Assembly: GCF_002999335.1 (NCBI RefSeq)
Contig: NW_020312069.1
Coordinates: 1-64,000 of the forward strand
Direction: 5' to 3'
Origin: Cyclospora cayetanensis
Lineage: Eukaryota > Apicomplexa > Conoidasida > Eucoccidiorida > Eimeriidae
Length of the DNA: 64,000 nucleotides
Shown here: positions 11,906 through 24,059 of the stretch, one piece after another
Position numbering within the stretch: position 1 is the stretch's first letter
Layout: each line of letters begins with the position of its first letter
Made by a program: the position numbers and the translations under genes
Notes under the pieces: generated by a model
What the model was told of the DNA's origin: nothing
What the model saw: the letters and a program-made list of their open reading frames with translations, nothing else
The model's database searches: none

Positions 11906-13624
11906 CCACAGCAACATGGATGCTCATTGCGTTGAATGCCCCCAACACACAATGAAGGATTCATACAGAGAACTGGCTACGCTCAGCCTTGCTAAGTTAG
12001 AGGAAGAGGGCACGCGGAGCTGTCTAGATGTGCCCGCTAAGACCAGCCCATAGAAGCAACGGGCAGAGCGAGCTCAAACCGGACTCTATACAGCACGCAA
12101 ACGGAGAAATACAGAGAGCAACTGAAGGAAGAACGACGGGAAAGAGAAAGGAAAGGTGCAGTTCATCATAGGGGCCATAGGACAAAGGTGACACGCAGTG
12201 TCTGTCAGTGTTGAGCTGCTTTCTCGGTGATGTCGGACTCTATGCAGCAGAAAAGGAGTCAACCCCCCTTTCGGCGAGTCGGCTATACAGCTCCCTACTT
12301 TTCCGCACAGTTTGTTTCAGGGCAGGAGCTGTACTCGCGTGCTAAGGACGGAGGAGCACTGTGAAAGGCCCTCGGCAGCGGCTGCTATCCTAAGCTGACG
12401 GAAGCCTACAAGGCTCCTGGGAGTCTCCACGTCTGATACATGTGCCTAAGGGGGTACGCGTATCGGGGCAAGGACCTTATGGCGCGCCGTCGTCGACGTG
12501 AGGCTTGCCTATTTTGTGATCGCGGGGTGTCTAGGCATATATCATCTTTGCGCACACATCTACAAACCCAAGTACATACACACACGTACACAGACGCGCA
12601 TACAAACACACACAGTAACAGACACATTCAAAACAGACACATGCGTATACATACACCTGCACACCTAGCTCTAATATGCACACCACCGTACATATTTACG
12701 CGCCTCTCTTTATACACGTAAGCACACACGTCCATATGCATGAACACCACCCTACCCACCCACATACATGTACACACACACACACGTATCACCATGCGCG
12801 GGGAAAAAACGGATTTGGTCTCTTATTTTATTGTCGTTAAGCAGTATTTTCCCTTTCTGTTCATTCGGAGAGCGGCGCTGGGACGCAAAATTGAGCACCC
12901 TTCCCACCCATCACTCGACCGCGCGCAACAGCAGTGCCCTCTAGAAATAGCGGTTTTAAAGAAGAACGACGAAGCCGGCGGTCACATGCACTTTAAGGCA
13001 GTGTTCATCAGACAGGCACAAAAGCTATTTCGCGGATCGGTCCCACCGTGTGTTTCTACACCGGGAGTGGCTGGGAGGGGCCCCCAGGGGCCCCTCCCAG
13101 CCGTGGGGGTAATTATTCAGATTCCTCGAGATGCACTGCTGCACTCGCTCGAAGGGAATGGAATGTCGCGAAAGTGCAGCAATGACTTCTTAAGGGCTTC
13201 TTGGATCAGCTTTCCTCATGAGTCGAGCAGCTTTCAGACCCTATGCCGTCCACTCTACCTCCGAACCGAGCAGTCTGCATCAGTAGGCAGCCCCAGGACA
13301 GCCGCAGAGACGCGTAACGCGCCTGAGAAGAACGCTTTTTCTTTTTTCGGGTGCGTGCATGCATGCATGCAGCTCCCTTCGCTTGTTCGGATACTTCGGC
13401 TTGCTGTTGCAACGCCTCCCTTCGTCGAGAGGCACGGATGCCAGGGTCACCTTTGCTTCGGTGCAGCGTAGAAACCGCTGGAATTCCCCGCAAAGAGGGC
13501 CCTTAGGGCCCTAGGGCCGAGTCGTGGGCACAGCGTGGCTCACGACGAGAACCTGGGTGCCCCCCCTTCGTCTAGCGCTTCCTCCTCCTTTAGCCCCCTG
13601 CACCACCACGAACGCAGCAGCACA
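11906..13624. other. Intergenic region with CA repeats and a GC-rich hairpin
   Basis: 12560-12790 is CA/ACAT-rich. A 243-codon open frame (12740-13471) begins inside the repeat and shows no recognisable motif. The hairpin at 13069-13102 falls within it. 13350-13368 is a TGCATGCATGCATGC run. I support no gene here. Confidence 0.45.
13069..13102. repeat. Perfect GC-rich inverted repeat
   Basis: Two 16-base perfect arms, GGCTGGGAGGGGCCCC and its exact complement, separated by only CA. Each arm ends in a GGGGCCCC palindrome. It lies about 520 bases upstream of the SUMO protease start. Confidence 0.95.
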
Positions 13625-14597
13625 ATGATGAACCTGCTGGGAAGGCATGCTGCTGCAGCGGCCAAAGAGCAGCAGCAGCAGCAACAACAACATGCACAGC
13701 TGCTACAGCACCATGTACCACCACTACAGCACCAGCACGTACAGCACCAGCCGCATGGGCCCTTCTTTGCTGCTTCGCAGAACCGCACCTCGGCAAGTGA
13801 CTCCCTCCCCGAGAAGAGATCTCACGAGTCGTCACTGTACTTCAGCTCGACGGCATGGGGTCTTACTCCCCGTGAAGAAAGGCCCCTCTCTCGCAGGTTC
13901 TTGTCAGCAGCAGCGCGGAGGCTTCACAGCCACCCCATGCGGGCACTCAATGCACCGAAAGCCCCCTGCTGGTATACTGCCGAGTGGCATGCAGAAACGA
14001 TGCTCCCGGAAACGCTTTGTAGAGAGGGGCTGCGAGAACGCACCTCCTCCTCTGCTTTCGCTGCTCGTGCACACGAGGCTTCACCCTCTCAGCATGACCA
14101 GTCGCGCTTGCGGCAGCAGCACGTGCCAGAACCAGCAGAACTGCCGCGGGAAGACAGACTTCCTCTTCAAAGGCAGGCTAACTCTTCACCCCACCCCTCT
14201 GAAAAAGAATCTCCCCCAGAGCAAGATCTCGCATCCTACCGATCCAGACTTCGTGCTGCTGGTCAAGTAAGAGAGAAATTCTACTTCCTTCTTTTGGGGC
14301 CTCTCTTTCTGTCTGTGTGCCCTTTATTTGTGGTTTTAAGAACTGAAATCCACGGGTTCTTGTGTGGCAAACACCATCCGCGTGCTTATTACAATACGTC
14401 TCCGCAGCAGTAGGAGGAGGCGTAGGAGCAGTAGTAGCCGCGCTGAGCCTCTGCATCCCTCCTTGCACTTTTGGGGTGTCTTAAACTGTCTCTTTTCATG
14501 TCTCCCTTCCTTCTTAGGCCTCCTTTTCCCAACCTTCTCCTTCCCATACATCTGGTATCTTCTACCCTTCATGTGTGTCTCCTCTCTCTCGTGCCTC

Positions 14598-14666
<69 letters not shown>

Positions 14667-15989
14667 CCCCCTTCTCCCTATTATCTCCTTTCTCTCTCTC
14701 TCTCTCTGCTTCCAGCCTCCCGCATCGCTTTCAGCGCAGCCCTCCTGAGCAGCAGCAGTCGTCGCCGCAGTTTTCCTCTTTTTCCTGCTGCAGCTCTCCC
14801 TGGCGCCTCCCGAGTACGAACCTGCAGAAAGTGGAGCGTTGGAGGGTACCTCCGAGAAGATGCATCTTCGAGAAGTCTCTGGAGCGGCCTTCTTGCCGAG
14901 GAGAACACCGTCGCTGCTGCTGCGCGCTTCCCCCGAGCCGCAGTCTCTGTCTCTGCTAAGGGAGCAGCAAGAGGCGATGGAAGTGATGCTCAAAGCGCAC
15001 AAGCAGCATGAGGTGAAGGCTCTCTCCCCCATGCTTCCCAGCCTGTGTGTCGTGTGGCGTAGTGCGCTGTATTGACCAGTTGCACTGCTACTGCGTTGGG
15101 GGCGTCTCTAGCGCAAGCGCCTGAAGACTTGGCAGTGCGTCGTTTTTTCGCACAGAATGCGGTGCTGACGTTGTTAACACACTTGGAGCTCGCACGCGAA
15201 GAAAAAGCTCTTCGCGAGGAGCAGCTGAAGAAACGGCTTGTTGTGGTAGGTGGCACCAAAACACGCTGGTAGAGCCCTTCAACAACTTCTAAGGCCAGCA
15301 AGCAGTGATTATTATTTTTTTTCTCTCTCTCTCTGTCTCTCTCTCTGTCTCTCTCTCTGTCTCTCTCTGTCTCTGTCTTTCACGCACATACACAATCTCG
15401 ATCCTTCTCTCGATCTGCCTCTCAATCATAATCTAATCTCTCAATCATATAATTCCTCACTCTTTCGCTGCACACGTTGACTCTTTCCGCACGGGGTGAC
15501 TCGATCGCGCTGGGAACCTTCAAGCTCACCAATCCATCAACCACTAAACGAAACAATCAACCGCCAACAAACATGAATTCTTCCCAGCGTGCGCCGTAAA
15601 AACAATATGTGAAGCGACACCCACTTCGCGTTCCCTGTAACAGGGCTTGCGCATCTTGACACACATTTCCTTGCATCTGCATCTTTTTTTCCTGCACTTT
15701 ATTCTGCTTTTCCTTCTACAGCCTCCACCCCCCCCCCCGCCTTTAGTGCCAATGCGCTTCGGCCGCGCACCGAAGACACGCTGCACTTCGCGTACGTCTG
15801 CAGCACTGACGCTGACGCCTTGACAGCTCTGTTTCAGCATCTCTCTTTGCTTCCTTTTTGCCAGCAGCCCTTCCTGGCGTCTTCGCATGAAGCGTGCGCT
15901 GCGGCTTGCGCACACAGACACAGACAAACACACACAGAGAGAGAACGAGGGAAAAAAACAGGAGAGAAAAGAGAGAGGCATACATACAC

Positions 15990-16020
<31 letters not shown>

Positions 16021-19000
16021 GACACAAACACATGCATATACGATCTCGCATACTGCATGCAGCAGAGGAAGCGAAAGCGGCCCGCCGACTGTTCAGGGAG
16101 AATCTTGAAGGAGATAAGGAGTTGATTGAGAAATTCAATATTCCCATCACTGTGTAAGATGAAATCTCCCTGATTTTCTTGTGGCACTTGCATCCTCTTT
16201 CCGCCAGTGTGCTCTGGTCGCAGCTGTACGGCTGGCTGGCTTTAGGGGTGTTCTCCGCAGTCCTTTTTTGTGTGATCCTATTTTTGTATTGGTTCCGGGG
16301 TATCTGTGTGCATGTATGTGTATATATATATGTGCTTACATGTGTGTGTATCTACATGTGTATGCATGTGTTTCATGTGTATCTGTATGTATGCCTGGAC
16401 ATGTGTACGTACAATCGTGTGTGCGTGTGTACAGGGAAACCTTGCGGTGTCTAGAAGGGTCGAATTGGCTCAATGATGAAGTCATCAACTTCTACTTGAA
16501 CCTCTTGCAGGTGTGCGCAAAGGAATACATGGCAACAAATGCCATGCGCCCTACAAAGTCGCACTTGTTGGTGCTGTTACTTTTTTTTCAAGGCTCTTGT
16601 TGCTTGGCATCGGCATGGCCCTGTCTGTTGCCGTGGTGTCTGTGCTCTGCTGTGGTTTTGAGAGTTTTTCTTCGATAGCGAGTAGAAAGGCAGACAGGAG
16701 AGAGAAGCCTTGTATGTCGTCTTTGGACTCCTCGGTGCATGCGTCATCAATGCATGCTTTCCTCAAATATGTGAACTCGCTTGTGGATGTATTTCCATGT
16801 AGGAACGCAACAAAAAGCAACTTGAGAATGGAGAAAAGTCCGCATGCACGCTTCCATAAGCAGCAGCCGTTTTTCTTTTTCCCCCGTAGCGGCCCTTCCG
16901 CCTTTCAGCTGGCTGCATGCCAGCCTGCCAGCCTTTTCTTTCTTTCTTTCTTTCTGTTTGTGTCCTTCGCAAGCCCCTTCTGCTGTAGACCATTTTAAAG
17001 GCTTCTGCGCTTGTGTATGTGTGTATAGACGTGTCTGCGTATGCGTGCCCCTCTCTCTCAATATCTGGATGTTGTCTCACTCTCAGTACTCTCTCTCTCT
17101 CAATGCTCTCTAACTTCCTTGGCGCTTTATTTCTGCGTTCATTGGAATGCATTATCCGTGGCTCCCGCTTCGCCTTCTGCGAGGACTCTGCCCTTTGAGA
17201 ATATCTTTGCTGTGGGTGCAGCGTGTGTCGATGCTACTTCTTTTCAACCTTTTTTTATGCGAAGCTCTCGGGAGCCAGTGGTAGCGAGGAGGCTGCGTAC
17301 AACTATGAAGGTGTTCGAGTAAGTGCCTCGTCCTCTTCCCTGGGGTTTCTCATGCGCGCTGCTGTCTGCAGCCTTGTGTCGTGTGGTGTTAGTTTCAGCC
17401 GCTTTACCGCTGCTGCTGCTGCTGCGAAGGGATCCTGTTTCTTGCATGCCATACGAACTTCTCAGCGCCTTAAGCCTCGAGATTTTCGCCTGCGTGCTAA
17501 ACTAATTGCGGCTTTCCCGTTGTCAAAGGCACTTTTTCGGCCGTGGAAAGGGTGCTGCTCCTGCATGGGCAGCTTCTCCTTTTGCATGCCTCTTTCTGGC
17601 ACTTTTTGTGCGTTCTGCCAGATGTGCATGCTGCCCTAAAGAAGAATCTTCTGCTGCTGCGGCTTTATTCGAATCCAAGGCGCGATGCTGCAATGCTCTC
17701 TACTGACCTCACTATCGCTGCTGGGATGTGTTGCCGCATGCCGCTAGTTTCCCGTGCCTTGTTCAGTCCGATCCAATCACCGGACTGCAAATGAATGCTG
17801 TTGTCTTGCCGTTTGGAGCCTTGCGTGTCTGCGCGCGTTTATCGCATCAGCGGTGGACTAAGCGCCAGAAAGTCGATTTGTTCTCGAAAGATCTTATTTT
17901 CATTCCGCTGCATCTGGGGCATCTCCACTGGACGCTAGGCGTCATTGATATGAGGCAAGACGCTCTTGCACGCATTCGTTCAGATTCTCGCGATTCCCCT
18001 ACCCTCTTTCTTTCTCTTGATTTATCTATCTATCTATCTATCTGTGTGTCTCTCTTTCTCATTCTCTGTATTTCTTTCACTCTCACTCTCTCTGTTATTC
18101 TTTCTATCTTTATGCCTTTTTCTTCACCCTCTCTCGTTCTGTATTTCTTTCTCTCTCTCTCTCTCTCTCTGTCATTCTTTTTATCTTTATGCCTCTTTTT
18201 CACCCTCTCTCGTTCTGTATTTCTTTCTATCTCTCTCTCTCTCATTCTTTCTATCTTTATGCCTTTTTTTCACCCTATCTTTTCCTATTGCTCTGTCTTT
18301 CTCTCCCTCCCGCTTTTCCTTTGCGTTCGACTGTAGTATCAGTTTGACAGACACCCATACATTTCCGCATAGCTCAGCACTCATGACCCCATGGAGAGAA
18401 GGCCTCTAGAGAGCAGCCCATCACTTCATCCTCAAGTTGAATTTTTTTTGTGGCTTTTGGGGTGTAGGCAGGGACGTGAGAGCATCCGCTTCTTTGATTC
18501 CCTTAACGGAAAGCACAAACCCCTCGCGGAACGGCTCAGAAGATACTTGCGGGACGAGCACGAGGACAAGAAAGGTAGATTCTTCAAAAATAATTGGTTT
18601 CGGAGATCGGTGCACGTGTGCAGCCTCCTCGCATCTTTTATTTGCTTCTCTGCCCTTTGTCTCTCTCTGCTTCTCTCTCCTTTTGCATGATGTTCGTCGG
18701 TTGTGTCAGTCTTCTCGTCCTTAACTACCGTCATTTTCCCGTATCTCTGGCCCACGAGAGGTGCAACTCTCGCGCTTGAGAAGCTCTCTTCAGCGAAGCA
18801 GCACAGCGCGTGACATCATGTGAGCACTTCATGCTCCTTCTCTGCGCTTCGTCCTGCGGTGTTTTCTCCAGGCTTCTCACTAGACAAAGAGAGGACTTGG
18901 TATGCTAAGGCGAACGGAGAGCCAGAGGTCAGTAGCCACAGAAACGTCGCGAAAAGGCTGAGCAGCAAGATATATATGGCCCTGAGGAGACGGCCATCAA

Positions 19001-19231
19001 CAATGTCAAGATTCAAATATAGGGGGTTTCTCTGCATCGCATCCACCGCTAAGCGAGAAACGTCATGCGTTGCCTTTGTGCGCTGTGCAGGAGGGGGCCC
19101 CTCAGCAGGAAAACGGTTTCGATTGCGGTGTGTTCTTGTGCCAAATGGCCGAGTGCATTGCGGACGGAAGAGCGTTCGACTTCCAGCAGAAAGACATCAA
19201 GAATATTCGACTCAAGATGGTCCGAGACTAA
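13625..19231 (+). CDS. Ulp1/SENP-type SUMO protease (C48 peptidase)
   Basis: Cysteine protease that matures SUMO and removes it from substrates. Exons: 13625-14266, 14794-15012, about 15112-15245, 15722-15791, 16063-16153, 16435 to about 16568, 17222-17318, 17851-17954, 18468-18574, 18872-18927, 19091-19231 (TAA); about 598 residues. Every junction keeps phase except 15012/15112, which is unresolved, and the donor near 16568, which is chosen by phase. The N-terminus has poly-Q and His-rich stretches and Glu/Arg-rich helices. The catalytic domain is canonical: EGSNWLNDEVINFYLNLL; YFFSTFFYAKL; LHLGHLHWTLGVIDM (catalytic His); IRFFDSLNGK (Asp); PQQENGFDCGVFLCQM (Gln and nucleophile Cys); the end resembles the usual C-terminal IRLKMV helix. 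The intron 17955-18467 has a GC donor (AG|GCAAGA). The start is the first ATG of the poly-Q exon; an upstream exon is possible. Confidence 0.9.
14600..14660. repeat. TA dinucleotide tract, SUMO protease intron 1
   Basis: About 30 uninterrupted TA dinucleotides inside the first intron (14267-14793), followed by CT-rich sequence leading towards the acceptor CTGCTGCAG at 14785-14793. Confidence 0.97.
15318..15382. repeat. CTCTCTGT microsatellite, SUMO protease intron
   Basis: CTCTCTCTGT repeats inside the intron that follows the exon ending at 15245. Confidence 0.95.
15900..16035. repeat. ACAC/AGAG microsatellite, SUMO protease intron
   Basis: CACAGACA, GAGAGA and CA runs fill most of the intron 15792-16062. 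Open frames here encode Thr-His repeats and are not exons. Confidence 0.95.
17995..18300. repeat. CTTT/CTCT pyrimidine tract in the GC-AG intron
   Basis: About 300 bases of TATCTATC, CTCTCTTTCT and CTTTCTATCTTTATGC units within the intron 17955-18467. Three or four loosely repeated blocks contain CTTTATGCC. Confidence 0.93.
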
Positions 19232-20970
19232 CGCGGGGAGAGGGAGCTTGCATAGGGGCGGGCGATCACTAGGGCAGCGTACAGCGCTATTTAAAGCAAC
19301 TCAGGGGAGCTACTAACAGGGAATGCTTGGTGCAGCCCATAGGCTCAGAGAGCGAATTACTGCAGGAGACAGCAGAAGGATGATGGATGCACTTGAGAAA
19401 AAACCGTATGTTTTTTCTCAAGCGTTCTGCCTTGTACGTTAGCTCTGTAAAGGGAGAACGAAGAGAACGTGCCACGTTTCTCTGCCCGTATGCTGTTTGC
19501 TCTATGCTGTTTGGTCTTGCGTGGCAGGCGCTGGATATCGTGAGAGGCGAGATTGATCTCTGAGGGTGTGATGGTAGTGTATAGTGTGCAGCAGGGCGGC
19601 AAGAGCCCGTGCCTCTGCTGCCGTCGTATACCAGTCATGGAAAAACACCGAAAGCCGAGAGGAGAATTTTAATTTGTTGCGCTCCTTGATAGGGATGCGG
19701 TGTGACGTTATCACTTGTGTTGCTACGCAAGTCAATTCAGGGGATCTACTGTGCTGGTATCGGCTGACCACGGTGGGTAGGTATTAATGGTCTCTGCGGT
19801 GCGAACATACAGCAAGTCCGTTGGCGCGCAGCTTGCTCGCTAGCTGATCATGATGCGCGCCTTTCGTTGCAAAGGCAAATCGCAGACTGGCTGAAAAGGG
19901 AACGAGCCGTTTCTCTAAAACTGGCGAGTCTGGACAGACATGCTTCCTGCTATTTCAGGCGTGCCACAAATTTTAAACGTTGATTTGTCAGCGACCCTGG
20001 GCTGTTATTAGTGCCATTTTAGGGCCCCCAGGCTCAAAGAATCTACGGAGGAATCTGCTGGCTGTGTTCCTCCCTACGGAGGGCAGTGTAGTTCGTTGCT
20101 GCGTACAGGTACACTGAACCCATCGCTTTACTGCGCCTGCTGTATCGGTGAACTTGGAGGGGCGCAGGGAGAACTACGAAGAGCTCCCAATGCTCTTGAT
20201 AAGTGCATATTCCCTTTCTAACTAGCAAGGCAACGTGATGGATCCGTAACATGGCTGATACGAAAATGTTACCGCCGAATAGTATTGGACACTGCGGATT
20301 TTAATGCACACACAAAGCGGTTTTTCAGGTACTTCAATAGGAGGTCACTCAGGAACCTTGATACGGAACTGAATCATTGGATTTCATCCTGCACTCGGTT
20401 GAACCAAAGTCTGAATTGCCAGGTTCTACTTGTGCCTTGCACAATGGTGATACCACGTTGAAACAGCAGCTTTACACATACAGAAATAAATAAAACATTA
20501 AAGAAGTGGGAGTTTGTATGATCCTTGGCGACTCTCCATCCTTTGCTTTCGCTACTCCCGTCACCGGTCCAATTCATCGGGGTCTTGTGCGCCACTGGGG
20601 CTAGGGCATTTTCCTGCCTGCCTGTCGATCGTATCGACTCCTAGTGGCGTATTTTTGCATGAATTGAACGCCTTGTTATTATAAACAACTTCTGATAATC
20701 AGTTTCCGTGGGATATTGCGGTGTCTGACTCATCCCGGGTCGGCCGTGCGTTGGCGGCCCTCCCCTTCTCGTTCAGCTTTCCTTATTCTTCTAATTTCAA
20801 TCACCAAGTTTATGGGCTCCTATCGATTGTTAAGGTGGCTGGTTTGCGGCCATCCCTCTGGGTGGGCTCGTTGCAACTCCCGTGCCTGAACTCCAAGCAG
20901 ACTCTGCGCAACGATGCAGCAGCGGCAGGGTGCCGTTTGACCCCTTCCGACCAGCGCCTTTTCACACACA
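19232..20970. other. Repeat-poor intergenic block; possible retroelement RNase H remnant
   Basis: Simple repeats stop abruptly after 18.3 kb. No host exon with good splice context was found. On the minus strand, 20252-20043 contains YQEHWELFVVLPAPLQVHRY, which aligns without gaps to the Ty3/Gypsy RNase H signature of the form Y..H..ELLAVV.AL..WRHY. The rest of the domain is degraded, so this is a weak call. Confidence 0.35.
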
Positions 20971-23900
20971 ATGGCTGGCAGAACCCCATCTAACGCAAGC
21001 CCTTTCTCTCCTGAGCTTCAGACCTTCGTGGTCACCAAATATGACCCGCTGCTCGCCATCGTCAGAGAGCTGAATGCCCGGCTCCAGGCATCTGAAAAGG
21101 GTGCGTGCTAGAGAACGCCGTGCACACAACCCGCCTTGAGCCTCACCGCACGTACGAAACATGTGGTTGCGAATGCTATGATGACACCATCAGGAAGGGG
21201 TTGCTGAAGCGCTAGATATCGGCAAACTGCATACGTATCGCTGTGTCGCTTTCCGAGCGAAGCGCCTGAGACTATATCTAGAAAGGGGCCAGTATCTCGC
21301 CACCTCCGCCCCTAAAGTTTGTAGTTCTTGATACGCAAGAACTTGTTTGCATTCTGCTACCGCACTTGCTGCCTCGTGTTCCTCTGTGTCTCTGCTTGCT
21401 GCTCATGCCACAGAGAGAATGCGCTTGGAACGGCGCGTGCAGCGGCTGGAAGGCCAGGTGATTTCGTTGAACGATGCAGTCGAAACTGGAACGAAGCTGA
21501 AGCCTACCCCTGACCTTGAACCGGAAGGACAAGCAGGCAGACATGGTGAGAGGGAAGGGGGTAAAAACAACAACGCAGTATGAGGAAAGCGCGAAGCTTT
21601 GTCGCTCATTCCGCCAGCGTATACTATCATTCCACTAGTGATTGCCTGCAGCTGCCTGGTGTACATGTCAGCGTTTCGCGTGCTTTTCTCCCTTTCGTTG
21701 TGCCTATGTGTTGTTAGCTGTCCAAGAACTGCTAGAGCCAGAGGAGGCGCTCGTTGCACCCTGGCTATTTTCATGTCAAGTGAGCGCAGCAAAATACCGC
21801 AATCTCAAATTGTGCTTCTCAGACAATCCTCTGCCTGGCGCTTCTCTTTGTAGTTGTCTTTATTTCAGAAGGCTGATATACTGTGCAGTAGCTCGAAAAC
21901 CGTGTATTCAACAGCTCGCCTGATACTTCAGGCAGACAATATCACATGTGCGCACCTGCAACGTTTTGGACCCGCTGCTGCCTGTCTGCTTTTTCGCTGC
22001 TCCATAGATCGGGACGCCAACCTCAGCATTACAGGTCTTGTTGGAGTTTTCTCCAGACTCTACTCTTGAGGTTGATTGCAAAATGTGGAAACGCGAAGTA
22101 CGACAGAAAGTGCTGCGTGTGGCATCTAGTGTCTGGCTAATGTAGTGGGAGGGTGGGGTTTGTGCATTCCGGTTCTGCTTCGCCTGTCGCCGTTTTCTCC
22201 TTTACGCATCTTACTAAAAAGACCGGCGGGCGGTGTTTACTACTTTAAAAGAAAATATGACGACGCGTGAGCTTTTGTCGAGTTGCGTGTTTCGAAGTCC
22301 TATTAGCCTTGGCGCTTGCTGGGTGTGCAGGAGGACCTTTGGATTTTGCTTCTCGAAGAGATGCCTGATGGTACAGACTTGCCTGTAGAAACAGTTCCCC
22401 CGCCTCTTACTATTCGCACATCACGAAGGCCGTTCTCAAGGGGGAGTGGATAGCGCATAGCTGCTGGGTTTCGCCTCTATCGGTGTTCGTGGGAATTCCT
22501 TTTTGCTACAGAGTTTGCATTTAGGCGCCCCGACTCGCTGCAGCTTTTGGACTTGAGGCGAGCTGGTGCGGTCTTTGCGTGAAGACAGACTCACGAATTG
22601 TAGTGATAGAGCAACTTGAGCATGCGGATGCCAACATGCAGTACCACTGGCATGTAAATGCAAGGGAACAGCAATGCACTCAACCGTGGAGTGTGGTCCA
22701 TCCCTTAATTCTGTTTCTGCAAGTTTAAAGGGGCATGTGCACTTGAGCGCACACGGCAGAAATTGCAAAGGGCCACATGCATAGAGAATTTCTGATGCAA
22801 AAGAGGGCTGCTGTCGTCTTGGAGTGTCTGTGCAGCGCGTCGTGCTCTGCTGGAACTATGCAGAGGCGAGGCCTTAATTCTCTTGAGAAACGTTCCTGGG
22901 CGTAGAGAGGCGCCGAACAATCCGACAGCCATTACCCTCGTTGGTAGGTCGTTCCTATGTGGTTATTCTGCTACATTTTTGCCTCTAACTTCCGGTTTCT
23001 TCTCCTTCACTGCTTTGGCCACCTCACCTCGGTCTACTGGGTGGGGGAAGGCAGGGGGTGTGGTGGCTCGAGAGGGGATGGAGCCTCTGACGATCCTCTC
23101 ATTGTAGCCCAAGGCGCTCTACTAGCCATGCAGAGGATACAACAGAGACGAAATTTTTGGGGTCGCCACAGAAAGGGGCCTTTTGGCTTCTAGCAAAACG
23201 ATCTTTTGGTTTGCGATTTCGGCTTGTATGTTCTATGTTTGCAGCAATTCTCGCTGCTGCCCTGTCGGAGGCCTGGAGTGTGCGCTTCTTCTTGAACCTG
23301 CGATATTGCGTTTGCTGGTTTTGTGCATGCTTGACTGTCGTGCGGTTTTTCCTTTCGGCATACACTTCTCTGTCTGGACTGCGTGTGCTGCTTCTCCGAT
23401 TTGCTTATTTATCCTATTCCCTATACGGATAAACCTGTGTATGATCCTGTGAACCTTCAGCCTTTTACGGCTTCAATTCGCAGTAAATTGCACTAACAAA
23501 CGTCTTGTTTCTTCCTTCTATCATGTGCCTCCTACCGACGTCATTCAACTTTCTATTTCCCCGCTGCTCCGGTAGTGCCTGCAAGGTCCTCTTCAAATGA
23601 GGAACAACTCAGTGCCCCCTTGTTGATTTGCATGCACATTCTGAAGCTAATAGCTCACCTCTTTCTATGGGTATCCTTTCCCCGTCATCTTTGTCCTTTC
23701 TCTATCCGGCGCAGAGGGTTGAGGCGGCAGAGCCCGAGGCCTTAGGCCGAGTGGCACTCGTGCTGGACGGTAAGGGCAACGCTCATCTCAGGGCTAGTAT
23801 CAAGTAGTGTTTTGTGCATTTTATCGTGGAACAAAAGTACGGATGATGGTAGGCACTCGCAGAGACTGTTATCATTCAGCATAAGTTGGTTTCCAATCGT

Positions 23901-24043
23901 TGTTGAGATGCTGCTAACGCCATAAGTAAAATGACCTTAGTTATTGCACTTTTCATGTGTGTGCTGCATCACCTGCAGGGAACGACATTGGCTCACGGCT
24001 GAGGGCCGGCCGGAAGCGATTCCGTATTGAGCCCTTGAACTAA
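20971..24043 (+). CDS. Unidentified multi-exon protein with N-terminal coiled coil
   Basis: Exons joined in phase: 20971-21100 (ATG; TFVVTKYDPLLAIVRELNAR), 21414-21545 (RLERRVQRLEGQVISLNDAV, a heptad-like coiled coil), 21718-21779 (VQELLEPEEALVAPWLFSCQ), 21869 onward (KADILCSSSKTVYSTARLIL). Further exons are likely at about 22014-22040 and 22331-22393 (EDLWILLLEEMPDG), and possibly 23050-23150. The last two are clear: 23715-23769 (VEAAEPEALGRVALVLD, donor GTAAGG) and 23979-24043 (basic RLRAGRKRFRIEPLN, then TAA), joined in phase. The middle of the gene is unresolved. I do not recognise the family. The open frames at each end and the matched phases make it a real gene; the function is unknown. 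Confidence 0.6.
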
Positions 24044-24059
24044 CGAGCAAAAACGAAAT

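Noticed and set aside
12740..13471. 243-codon plus-strand open frame
   Set aside because: Begins inside a CA repeat, crosses the GC hairpin, shows no motif or splice context.
14471..15011. Two alternative frames through the second SUMO protease exon
   Set aside because: Only the third frame joins both neighbouring splice sites in phase from the CTGCTGCAG acceptor at 14793; the others stop or lack an acceptor.
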